Source: JAKAGZ01 sp963783855 (GTDB taxonomy: Bacteria > Bacteroidota > Ignavibacteria > Ignavibacteriales > Ignavibacteriaceae). Taken from it: DNA of 64,000 nt. Shown piece after piece: positions 56,584-64,000 of this stretch. The notes beneath the pieces were generated by a model. The model saw only the letters and a program-made list of their open reading frames with translations. It ran no database searches and was not told the DNA's origin. A program made the translations under genes and the position numbers. Within the stretch, counting starts at the first letter, position 1, and each line of letters begins with the position of its first letter. The DNA lies in assembly GCA_963783855.1 (NCBI GenBank), contig CAWAPE010000005.1, forward strand, positions 1 through 64,000. The letters run 5' to 3'.

Positions 56584-57093
56584 TTAAATCACTGTCTCTT
56601 TACTGTAAACAATTATTTTATCATCTGACTTAATGCTACCGGATTTTATTACTTTTGCAAATATTCCTTCACGAGGCATAACACAATCACCAATTTTAAC
56701 AAAGATAGCACACTTGCTGTGACATTCTTTTCCGATTTGCGTTATTTCCAGGAGAGCTTCATCTCCAATTTTTATCTTTGTACCAATTTCAATTTCAGGA
56801 AGTATTAAAAATTCAGTCGTAATATTCTCAGCAAACGCGCCCGGTCTTAATTTAGGTATTCCGGCTTCTCTCATTTTATTAATACTTTCTATTGCCAGAA
56901 AACTAACCTGGCGGTGCCAGTTACCCGCATGTACATCTCCTTCTATACCATGATTCTCAATAAGATTTGCAGTGTCAATATTTGTTTTCGGGATTCCTTT
57001 TTTTTTGCTAATAGAAATTGCCAGCACTTTCCCAATAATTTTCTTTTTTTCTTCAACAATTATTTCCTCATTATCAGCCAGATCTATATACAT
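56584..57093 (-). CDS. MOSC domain protein
   Basis: A 169-aa protein with a MOSC beta-barrel domain, including NHGIEGDVHAGNWHRQVSFLA, LRPGAFAENITTEFL and the conserved cysteine in QIGKECHSKCAIF. MOSC domains bind molybdenum cofactor or carry sulfur to it through this cysteine. It is a stand-alone MOSC protein between moaC and moeA, so it may load or sulfurate the cofactor or hand it to the enzyme. Confidence 0.9.
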   Translation of the reverse strand: MYIDLADNEEIIVEEKKKIIGKVLAISISKKKGIPKTNIDTANLIENHGIEGDVHAGNWHRQVSFLAIESINKMREAGIPKLRPGAFAENITTEFLILPEIEIGTKIKIGDEALLEITQIGKECHSKCAIFVKIGDCVMPREGIFAKVIKSGSIKSDDKIIVYSKETVI

Positions 57094-57097
57094 GAAA

Positions 57098-57574
57098 TCA
57101 TTCCTTAATTTTATAGGTGCCGCTTTTGCCGCCTGTTTTTGTTAAGAGTTTTATATCAGTTATAGTAATAGATTTATCAATTGCTTTGCACATATCATAT
57201 ACAGTCAGTGCAGCAACTGAAACTGCAGTTAAAGCTTCCATCTCTATTCCTGTCTGTGATACAGTTTTAGCAAAAGATTCAATCTCAACTGAATTATTTT
57301 TTGAATTTAATTTTAATTCAAGATCAACTTTAGAAATTAAAATATTATGGCAAAGCGGGATTAATTCTGAAGTTTTCTTTGCTGCCTGTATTCCCGCAAA
57401 TTTAGCAATCGATAAGACATCCCCTTTTTGTATCTCATTCTTTTTTATTTTGGTAAAAAGGTCGTTCGAAACAATAACCCTAGCGAAAGCAGTTGATGTT
57501 CTTACTGTTTCAGTTTTTCCGGAGATATCAACCATGTTTGCTTTTCCGTCTTTATCTGTGTGAGATAATTTCAT
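57098..57574 (-). CDS. moaC: Cyclic pyranopterin monophosphate synthase
   Basis: Second step of molybdopterin synthesis, working on the MoaA product. It is 158 aa with the family start LSHTDKDGKANMVDISGK, the SAFARVIVS-like segment and LIPLCHNILISKVDLEL, plus GIEMEALTAVSVAALTVYDMCKA at the C-terminal half. The gene is directly coupled to moaA (stop and ATG adjacent) and to the MOSC gene downstream. Confidence 0.96.
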   Translation of the reverse strand: MKLSHTDKDGKANMVDISGKTETVRTSTAFARVIVSNDLFTKIKKNEIQKGDVLSIAKFAGIQAAKKTSELIPLCHNILISKVDLELKLNSKNNSVEIESFAKTVSQTGIEMEALTAVSVAALTVYDMCKAIDKSITITDIKLLTKTGGKSGTYKIKE

Positions 57575-58579
57575 TTAACCACCAATACTTAACATATTAT
57601 TTTTCTCTAAACGCATAAGCTCTTCAACACCCGGATGTTTAAGTGCTTTACCAAATAATGATTTTTCAATTATTTCTCCGATTTCTTTATCAGTTAAACT
57701 TTGAGATGATATAAGTTGTTTTAGATTTATGTCGTCCTTACCAGTTGAGAAAAGACATAATTTCATCTTACCGTCTGCGGTAATTCTCAGCCTGTTGCAG
57801 TTATCACAAAAATGATCTGAAATTGAACTGATAAAACTTATAGTCCCTTTAGTCCCTTTTATTTTGAAATCCTTTGCCACACTATTCTGATCTTTAACGA
57901 CTTCTTCGACCTCAAAATTTTCTTTTACTTTTTTAAACATTTCCGAGTAGCTTACCAGCCCATATTTTTCCCAGGAATTATTGCCGAAAGGCATAAATTC
58001 AATCAGTCTTACGTTTAATTCATTTTCAATTGCAAATTTTACAAAATCTACTATCTCACCATCATTAATGTTCTTGATAATTACTACATTAACTTTTAAG
58101 GAAGGGAAGTTGAGGCTTTTAGCAGTTTTAATTGCACTTACAACACTGTCAATATTATCTCTTGTTGTTATGAACTTGAACTTTTCAACATCTAATGTAT
58201 CCAGACTTATATTAAGTTTATCAACTCCAAATTCTTTTAATTTAGATAAGTTACCATTCAAAAGAGTACCGTTCGTAGTTAAACCCACTTCAAAATCATA
58301 AGCTTTTTTTAATTGATTTACTTCTTCTAGGAGCTCAAAAATGTCGCTACGGACTAAAGGCTCGCCACCGGTAAACCGAATTTTCCTGAAACCGAATTCC
58401 TTAACGAAAACATTTATTAATCTGATAATTTCTTTGTTTGATAAAAATAAACCTTTAGGCAATAAAGTTTTACTCCTGTTTGCCGGATTGCAATACAGGC
58501 AGTTTAAATTACATTTATCAGTCAGTGAAATCCTGAGATAGTCGTGCACTCTATTATAATTGTCAGTAAGCTTTTTCAT
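57575..58579 (-). CDS. moaA: GTP 3',8-cyclase
   Basis: Radical SAM enzyme that starts molybdopterin synthesis from GTP. It is 334 aa. The radical SAM cluster motif is CNLNCLYC and the second cluster is CDNCNRLRITADGKMKLC. The C-terminus ends in the GG motif (SIGG) needed for activity. It is the first moa gene in the minus-strand Moco set. The CMD-family gene lies 34 bp upstream of it. Confidence 0.97.
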   Translation of the reverse strand: MKKLTDNYNRVHDYLRISLTDKCNLNCLYCNPANRSKTLLPKGLFLSNKEIIRLINVFVKEFGFRKIRFTGGEPLVRSDIFELLEEVNQLKKAYDFEVGLTTNGTLLNGNLSKLKEFGVDKLNISLDTLDVEKFKFITTRDNIDSVVSAIKTAKSLNFPSLKVNVVIIKNINDGEIVDFVKFAIENELNVRLIEFMPFGNNSWEKYGLVSYSEMFKKVKENFEVEEVVKDQNSVAKDFKIKGTKGTISFISSISDHFCDNCNRLRITADGKMKLCLFSTGKDDINLKQLISSQSLTDKEIGEIIEKSLFGKALKHPGVEELMRLEKNNMLSIGG

Positions 58580-58613
58580 GATATTAGTCGTTGTCTGTTA
58601 AATCCTGTAATGC

Positions 58614-58928
58614 TTAATCTTCTTTATCTAGTATATCATCTATCCAGCTTAATGCTGCCATCATTGAAGGCAGGCCAATAGTTGGCAAAGCAAGCATTAC
58701 AGCATGTCTCATTTCTTCTTTTGTTACTCCGGCTTTTAAAGCTTTTCTTGCGTGTGAATGAACTGCTCCTTCAAGTCTGGCACCCGATGAAATTGCAAGT
58801 TTGATTAAAGCACGTGTTTTGTCATCAAGTGGTCCGGCTTTATGTACTGCGCTACCCAGTGCTTCATAAGCATTTGCAACATCGGGGTAATCTTCGGTAA
58901 ATTTTTGAAATCTTTTTGGTATTGCCAT
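58614..58928 (-). CDS. Carboxymuconolactone decarboxylase/AhpD-like protein
   Basis: A 104-aa all-helical CMD-family protein (LAISSGARLEGAVHSHARKALKAG). Many family members have a redox CxxC pair in this helix; here it reads EGAVHSHARKA and the protein has no cysteine at all, so peroxidase-type chemistry is unlikely. The role is unknown. Its position heading the moaA-moaC-MOSC-moeA set, behind the shared promoter element, points to the same regulation and function as the molybdenum and respiratory genes. Confidence 0.85.
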   Translation of the reverse strand: MAIPKRFQKFTEDYPDVANAYEALGSAVHKAGPLDDKTRALIKLAISSGARLEGAVHSHARKALKAGVTKEEMRHAVMLALPTIGLPSMMAALSWIDDILDKED

Positions 58929-58954
58929 TTTAATATTCCCTTTGATAATTAAAG

Positions 58955-58985
58955 TTGATATTTATAAATATCAATTATTCTGCCA
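58955..58985 (-). promoter_or_regulatory. Shared palindromic element, copy upstream of the CMD-moa operon
   Basis: On the minus strand, TGGCAGAAT is followed by A and then ATTGATATTTATAAATAT (58958-58985). It overlaps the perfect 20-bp palindrome TTGATATTTATAAATATCAA (58955-58974). A copy with 27 of 28 bases identical lies at 62694-62721 upstream of the merR gene in the same orientation. Here it ends about 29 bases before the CMD start codon. TTGATA could act as a minus-35 box with TAATTA 17 bases further on. Confidence 0.75.
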
Positions 58986-59081
58986 GAAAATTGTTTTTGT
59001 TTTATTAAGTAAGAGAATAAAAAGTAAAAATTTATTCTCTGTAAAAAGAAAACTCCTTGCTTACTCCTTTTAAATGAGAAA

Positions 59082-61824
59082 TTAGTTCCACTCTGGTTTT
59101 ATACATTTCTTGCTCAACCGGGGAATCTTTCCGGTTTCCAGATATTTTTTCATCGGCCCTGATTCCGGTTGATGACATGTTAAACAGGCGCCCGCAGTCA
59201 ATATCTTTTTCTGTTCTTCAACTGAAAAAGGTCTTACTTTATTCCTGGTTGCATAATCTTTTGTTCGTGTTTGTAAAAATCCAATCCACGCGTCTTCCGG
59301 TAAATTATCAATACTGTTTAATTTATAATCAGGTGTAAACTTCCACCTTCCTTCTTTGGTAAATTTTAGTTTCCCTCTACCATAACCAAGTGCCAGGGGA
59401 TTGTTATGGCAGGATTTACAACTGCGGGATTCTTTCCTGATTGTATGAGGGAAGGCAGGTGCGAAAAGTCTTTTAAAAGATTTATTACTTCCATCTGTGA
59501 TATTTATTATCATCCCGGGTACGAAGTTATCAATTACTTCTTTTGTTGTTCCATCTTTATCTTTTACTTCTTTTATCCCGAGTGTTGGTTCATCCGCTTT
59601 GAAATCAGCTGCGGTTTCATTCCAGGATCCCTTAACATCTTTATGGTCCAGTAAATCATATGATTCCTCATCGGGCTGATAATCAGTATGGCAGGTAATA
59701 CATTGCGGTGCCCACCCTGCTATGGCAACTGTTACAACTAAGTCTGCTGTGAGCCTTTCCTTCATTGCAAACAAACTTTGGTGGTTTCATAACTAAATCC
59801 TGACCGGTATTTTTAGTTAAAAGATGGGCCCGGTTTGTTGAATCCAAATAGGTATTGGTCAACACGTACTTGTCTTTTTGTGTTAACAAAAACTTTCTGT
59901 CTTTTGTTGGATAATTTCTCAGGGTAATAATCTTTTGTGATTCAGAATCTATACTATCAACACCTGTTGTTTCCGCTTTACCGGATAAATGGCAATCAGT
60001 ACATTGAATTTTGACCTGGTCTTCTTTATGTAAATAAATATTACCATCTCCCATAACCTCTTTTGAAGTATGGCAGTCGATGCATTCCATTTTATTTTCA
60101 AAATGAACATCAGGGAGAGTTTTACTGAAAACCCTCCCGTCCTCTAACTGGCGAAAATTATTTTTATTGTTATCGGGCAATTCATCCAATTCAGTTTCTG
60201 TCCAGCCTTCATAATTTGTAGAAATTCTTCCAGAGCGGCTATGGCATCCGAAACAATGATCATTTGTTATCTTGATAGATAATGCAGGATGGGAAAATTC
60301 AGAAAGTGAATCACGATTTAGTAATGCATTTGTAGAAAGTGAGCCAATGTCTTTCAATGATTTTTCATTATAATTAAGATGGCAGGCATTGCATCCTCCT
60401 CCACGTGATAATTGTGTAACAGGCCCGGGTTCATCTTTTATATTTCCTATATGACAGGATGCACAAAGATTCCTCAGGTGTTTATCAGAAGGGGAGTGAC
60501 CTATTTCTGTAATTTTGTTAAATTCATCAAGACTATCAGATTCTCCGAAAGTATAATGATCAACACTTATAATTCCGGTCATTGTGGTCATTATTGAATT
60601 ATCCACTCTTCTGGGAATATCAGGGTGGCAATTAGAGGTACCGCAGGTTTCTTTTGAATCTTTAAGATTTCCCGGAATTAGTATCATGCCTTTATGAGCA
60701 GAATTTTTCTCCAGGCTGAATATATTGCCTTTGTGACAGGAGGCACAGCCGATTGCATCCGGATTATGAGAAGGCGAAAAACCTGTAGTATTTTCGTGAC
60801 AAAACATACAGCCTTCTCTTCTTCCCAATACTACCGGGATTTTTTTCTCTTTCAATTTGTCTATTGAGACTGTACTAAAATTAAAATCTGAGTTTATTTT
60901 TATCTCATTTGTAAGTTTGTGCTTCCATGGTAATTCAAATTTCCAGTTCTCCCCGCGGAAAAATAATCCAACAATCATTAGTAGCAGGTAAATAATTCCT
61001 GATGCAAATATTATCTTTTTTACAATAGAATTTATTCCTGGTTTGAAACGGGGAAGAAGATAAACAAGGATTAAAAATATTATGACTATAAAAATTGCAA
61101 TAAAGGGATAAGACAGATAATGCAGAGTTTCCTGTAAACCGAGAAAATACCATGGCCCTTTAACAATTCCTGTTAAATTATCGTGTAATGCTGGTGGGAA
61201 TAAAAATCCTGCTATTATAAAAATTGGAATTAGGTATAAAACGAGTCTAAGCCTTGCCCATAAAATTTTAGAATGTTCAATTGTTATGATCCAGAGAAAT
61301 ATTGTAGCAGTAGCAATGTGATGTACATATGGAATTTGAAAATCTTTGGCAGGGCCAAGCAAAGAATAAGAAATCTCACTTCCAATTAAAGGAATTTTAT
61401 TTAAAAGTGATGTTAGAATATTTTTGGCCTGTATGCTGTCCGCATCTCCTTTTAGTATAAATCCGGATAACATGACATAAAATACAGCTAGCAATGATAT
61501 AGTTAGTCTGAGCCATATTCCTTTTTTAACTTCTTTCTCGGTAGATAGTCTCAGGTGGTCCCAGAAATGAAGAATTGTAAAAACAAGGAAAAACTGTGCG
61601 CTCCAGTAATGTATATTTCTGAACAAATCAGCTGCGGGATTTGACAATAATATGAGGGAAATAGAATCGAGAGGATTTTTTACATCATACGGAATAGCTA
61701 AAAATATACCTGATAAGGCTGCAATTAAAAATGATGCTAATGCAATCTGACCGAAGGTGAAATTAAAAACTTTAGCATATTTTTCATTTTTGGCTTTATC
61801 ATTTTCATAATTATGCGGGGACAT
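59082..61824 (-). CDS. Cytochrome b6-type membrane domain fused to a twelve-heme c-type cytochrome, frameshifted
   Basis: After one +1 correction this is a 913-aa protein. The N-terminal 300 residues are a cytochrome b with heme-histidine pairs spaced like cytochrome b6: NIHYWSAQFFLVFTILH (13 residues between) and VHHIATATIFLWIITIEH (14 from the second His). A PWYF Qo-type motif is in KGPWYFLGLQETL. The rest is extracytoplasmic with eleven CXXCH motifs and one CX4CH (CGTSNCH). Frame one ends after CNSCHSR; the other frame restores RWAPQCITCHTDY. The extra base lies in a GGG run near 59719-59721. It overlaps the Rieske gene by 14 bases, so it looks like a multiheme bc-type quinol oxidising complex. 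Confidence 0.92.
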
Positions 61825-62224
61825 TTATTATTATCTCTTTGGACGAATTGTTTACCACATACTCAAGTTTATTTAAATTGTTATTAGCAGGGCCGCTTAA
61901 TACTTTGCCGTCTAAAGAAAATTTAGAACCATGGCATGGACAAACAATCTTTCCGTTTTCAATTTTGTTAAGTTTACAACCAAGGTGAGTGCACCTGGTT
62001 GAAAAGAAATTAATACCATTATCAGTTCTGCTGATAATTACATCATCCTTAAATGTAACTCCCTTATCTACCGGGAGTTTTATCTTTACCTGCTTAGCTC
62101 TTGAATTACTGGCTTCGTCTCTGGCTACACTGGAAAACCAGGCGAAACCAAAGGGCATAAGAGCTAATATTCCAATACGTTTAAAAAATTCTTTCCTGGT
62201 CAGTTTATCTTTTGAAGTGTTCAT
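61811..62224 (-). CDS. Rieske 2Fe-2S protein
   Basis: A 137-aa membrane-anchored Rieske protein. An N-terminal segment like a twin-arginine anchor (TRKEFFKRIGILALMPFGFAW, RK in place of RR) precedes the soluble domain. The cluster motifs are CTHLGCKL and CPCHGSKFS, both with the expected Cys-X-His spacing. It should accept electrons from quinol with the adjacent cytochrome b and pass them to the heme domain. The cytochrome gene overlaps its 3' end by 14 bases, and merR is 14 bp upstream. Confidence 0.95.
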   Translation of the reverse strand: MNTSKDKLTRKEFFKRIGILALMPFGFAWFSSVARDEASNSRAKQVKIKLPVDKGVTFKDDVIISRTDNGINFFSTRCTHLGCKLNKIENGKIVCPCHGSKFSLDGKVLSGPANNNLNKLEYVVNNSSKEIIINVPA

Positions 62225-62238
62225 AGGTGTTTTCTGTT

Positions 62239-62670
62239 TTAACAGGCTGCAATACTTTCTTTTATTTTACCACATTCTGAATAATTTTTATAAACAATAC
62301 ATTTTTTACAATCATTTGTAGCACAAACATTTCCATTATGATGAAATGTCCAGCACGGTTTGGAATGTGTGGTGTACGCAGGGCAATTTTCTTTCTGTTC
62401 TGTCGGACAGTTTATTAATTTCCAGCAGGGAATAAGTGAATAGATAGTTTTGATCCCGGCAATGCTTATTTTACTTTCATTAATGGCCCTTCTTATGCAT
62501 TTTATTCTATCAATATCTTCATCAGAATATAGCCTGTGCCCGGATTCTTTCTTAAATGGTAACACTAAACCTTCTCTTTCATACATTCTTAATGTGTGTA
62601 TCGATATCCCTAAAAGTTCGGCAGCAGTGCTTATTGTATATAGAGGCAGCTCTTTGTCATTAACGTCCAT
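62239..62670 (-). CDS. MerR-family regulator with Cys-rich two-CW-like C-terminus
   Basis: A 143-aa regulator. The N-terminal MerR helix-turn-helix (ISTAAELLGISIHTLRMYERE, GHRLYSDEDIDRIKCIRRAI) is standard. The C-terminal 65 residues replace the usual effector domain with about ten cysteines in a pattern like the two-CW domain: CWKLINC, ENCPAY, KPCWTF, NVCATNDCKKC and YSECGK. That suggests a metal, iron-sulfur or redox sensor. It is first in a minus-strand operon with the Rieske and cytochrome genes and has a copy of the shared palindromic element just upstream, so autoregulation is likely. Confidence 0.88.
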   Translation of the reverse strand: MDVNDKELPLYTISTAAELLGISIHTLRMYEREGLVLPFKKESGHRLYSDEDIDRIKCIRRAINESKISIAGIKTIYSLIPCWKLINCPTEQKENCPAYTTHSKPCWTFHHNGNVCATNDCKKCIVYKNYSECGKIKESIAAC

Positions 62671-62693
62671 AATTTTCCCTGTTTAGATTTTAT

Positions 62694-62721
62694 ATATTTA
62701 TAAATATCAATAATTCTGCCA
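62694..62721 (-). promoter_or_regulatory. Shared palindromic element, copy upstream of the merR-Rieske-cytochrome operon
   Basis: On the minus strand this copy reads TGGCAGAAT, then T, then ATTGATATTTATAAATAT. The only difference from the 58.9-kb copy is at the tenth base. The core ATATTTATAAATAT is a 14-bp palindrome, extended by TTG on one side only. It ends about 23 bases before the merR ATG. The other part of the 293-bp gap to lpdA (62671-62963) shows TATATTTG near 62914, a possible Bacteroidota-type minus-7 box for lpdA. Confidence 0.75.
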
Positions 62722-62963
62722 TTTATTTTTCACCCTTTATCTTTAGAAAAATGGCAATATTCAAGATAATTTTTCCGCTTTGTAGAAATACTTAGTTTTA
62801 ACTTCCCGTTATTAAGAAGGAAATTGCTATACCAGCCAGTCATAATTAGCTGACTTGTGGGTCATAAAATGCAGAATTCGGGCACTGTATAACTTCCATT
62901 TTCATAATGAGTTGATTATATTTGTGTCTCATCTCGAATAAAAAAAGTAGGTTTTTGAATAAA

Positions 62964-64000
62964 ATGGCAGAAAAATATGATATTGCGGTGCTTGGTGGCG
63001 GACCGGGCGGATATGTTGCAGCAATCAGGGCTGCTCAATTAGGATTTAAAACAGCAGTAATTGATAAAGATAAACTTGGCGGTATTTGTTTGAACTGGGG
63101 ATGTATCCCTACAAAATCTCTCCTTAAGAACGCTGAAATTTATGATAATGTAAAAAATCACGGTGAAGAATTTGGTATCACCGCAAAAGAATTAAAATTT
63201 GATTTTTCTAAAATTATTAAAAGAAGCCGTGACATTTCAGACAAAATCACAAAAAATGTTGAAATGCTGGTAAAGAAAAATAAAATTGACAGAATTAATG
63301 GATTTGGAAAACTGGTTTCTAAAAATCAGATAGATATTCTTGATGATAAAGGAAAGAAAACAAATTCAATTAACGCTGATAATATTATTATAGCAACAGG
63401 TGCCAGCCCCAGAGCAGTACCTTCCATTCCTATTGACAGAAAAAATATTTTAACCAGTACAGAAGCTATGAACTTACCTGAGCAGCCGAAGGAATTAATT
63501 GTAATTGGAGCCGGAGCTATCGGGATTGAGTTTGCATACTTTTATAGTGTACTTGGTACAAAAGTAACTGTGATTGAAATGCTCGATTCAATTCTTCCTA
63601 TTGAAGACAAGGAAGTTTCAGATACGCTGGCAAGAAGTTTCAGAAAAAGAAAAATTGATATTTTCACGAAAACATCAGTAGAAAAAGCAGAAGTGAAAGG
63701 GAAAAAGGTTGAAGTAACTATTAATACAAATGGTGAAAAGAAAAAGCTGACCGCTGATAAAGTGTTGAGTGCAATAGGAGTCACAGGAAATGTTGAAGGA
63801 TTTGGATTGGAAGAATTAGGGGTTGAGCTATTTAAGAATCATATAAAAGTTGATAAATCAACCTATGAAACCAATGTTAAAGGCCTTTACGCTATCGGTG
63901 ATGTTATCGGGCCACCGTGGCTTGCTCACGTAGCATCAGCCGAAGGAATTCACTGTGTTGAAAAAATAAAGGGATTAAATCCTCCTGATATTAGTTATGA
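62964..64000 (+). CDS. lpdA: Dihydrolipoamide dehydrogenase (3' end beyond window)
   Basis: FAD-dependent E3 subunit of 2-oxoacid dehydrogenase or glycine cleavage complexes. The first 345 codons are visible. The FAD-binding GGGPGGYVAAIRAAQ, the redox disulfide GGICLNWGCIPTKSLL, the NAD-binding GAGAIGIEFAYFYSVLG and the second FAD motif YAIGDVIGPPWLAHVAS are all intact. The C-terminal dimerisation domain with the active-site His is beyond the window. It is divergent from merR and probably has its own promoter; its partners are outside the window. Confidence 0.95.
   Translation, partial: MAEKYDIAVLGGGPGGYVAAIRAAQLGFKTAVIDKDKLGGICLNWGCIPTKSLLKNAEIYDNVKNHGEEFGITAKELKFDFSKIIKRSRDISDKITKNVEMLVKKNKIDRINGFGKLVSKNQIDILDDKGKKTNSINADNIIIATGASPRAVPSIPIDRKNILTSTEAMNLPEQPKELIVIGAGAIGIEFAYFYSVLGTKVTVIEMLDSILPIEDKEVSDTLARSFRKRKIDIFTKTSVEKAEVKGKKVEVTINTNGEKKKLTADKVLSAIGVTGNVEGFGLEELGVELFKNHIKVDKSTYETNVKGLYAIGDVIGPPWLAHVASAEGIHCVEKIKGLNPPDISY

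Noticed and set aside
58958..58985. Sigma-54 promoter (TGGCA and TTG spacing)
   Set aside because: The spacing fits, but the minus-12 GC is GA in both copies. The palindrome and the linked MerR gene make an operator for a sigma-70-type regulator more likely.
60820..60835. REGC in the multiheme cytochrome as another AIREGC tail
   Set aside because: It lies in the middle of the protein at LGRREGCMFCH, where the cysteine belongs to a heme motif, so it is coincidental.

Overview
This is an AT-rich window from a Gram-negative bacterium with many outer-membrane proteins and lipoproteins. The gene mix (tricorn-like S41 protease, type 2 IPP isomerase, pyruvoyl arginine decarboxylase, OmpP1/FadL porin, carboxypeptidase-regulatory-like proteins, homogentisate pathway, Rieske/cytochrome b-multiheme fusion) suggests a Bacteroidota/Chlorobi-group organism, most likely an Ignavibacteria relative. 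That placement is inference from gene content. No rRNA, tRNA, CRISPR array, transposase or prophage was seen.

Layout. 1-13.4 kb, mostly minus strand: partial TerC protein, pyruvoyl arginine decarboxylase, tyrS, smpB, secreted tricorn protease, small envelope proteins (Spy-like, beta-barrel, BIG2-DM13 lipoprotein, MXKDX repeat protein), lipoprotein MsrAB and a two-component system. 13.5-32.6 kb, plus strand: SDR, PabBC, type 2 IDI, polyprenyl synthase, HPr and Enzyme I, PGI/PMI, a protease-propeller-barrel fusion, PQQ-propeller lipoprotein, PEGA protein, prmC, dtd, a phosphatase-superfamily protein, comEC, purK and purE. 32.6-37.3 kb: CDF transporter, TPR lipoprotein, DUF58 protein, phosphohexomutase, endonuclease III. 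37.4-45.5 kb: an Lrp regulator followed by a tyrosine/homogentisate degradation operon (hppD, hmgA, aminotransferase, FAH hydrolase, flavin reductase-like protein, acetoacetyl-CoA synthetase). 45.5-48.4 kb: STAS protein, carboxypeptidase-regulatory-like protein, FadL porin.

48.5-62.7 kb, all minus strand, is the most interesting part. It holds a Psr/Phs-type molybdoenzyme operon (TAT-exported catalytic subunit, FeS subunit, cytochrome b) with two YeeE/YedE sulfur-transport proteins and a rhodanese-like protein. Upstream are molybdenum cofactor genes (moeA-mobA fusion, MOSC, moaC, moaA) and a CMD/AhpD-like protein, then a cytochrome b6-type protein fused to about twelve c-type heme motifs, a Rieske protein and a Cys-rich MerR regulator. 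Two observations tie the region together. The molybdoenzyme and the rhodanese-like protein end in the same residues, AIREGC, and the rhodanese-like protein has no cysteine in its active-site loop. The merR and CMD promoter regions share a 28-bp element (27/28 identical) built on a palindrome. I read the region as a sulfur-compound respiration island with its own cofactor supply, electron-transfer complex and regulator.

Six genes (idi twice, ptsI, the protease-propeller-barrel gene, a carboxypeptidase-regulatory-like gene, moeA-mobA and the multiheme cytochrome b) are each interrupted by single-base shifts. All seven shifts have one base too many, mostly at GGG or other short runs. Sequencing or assembly error is the simplest explanation. 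The window ends inside a dihydrolipoamide dehydrogenase gene (lpdA).
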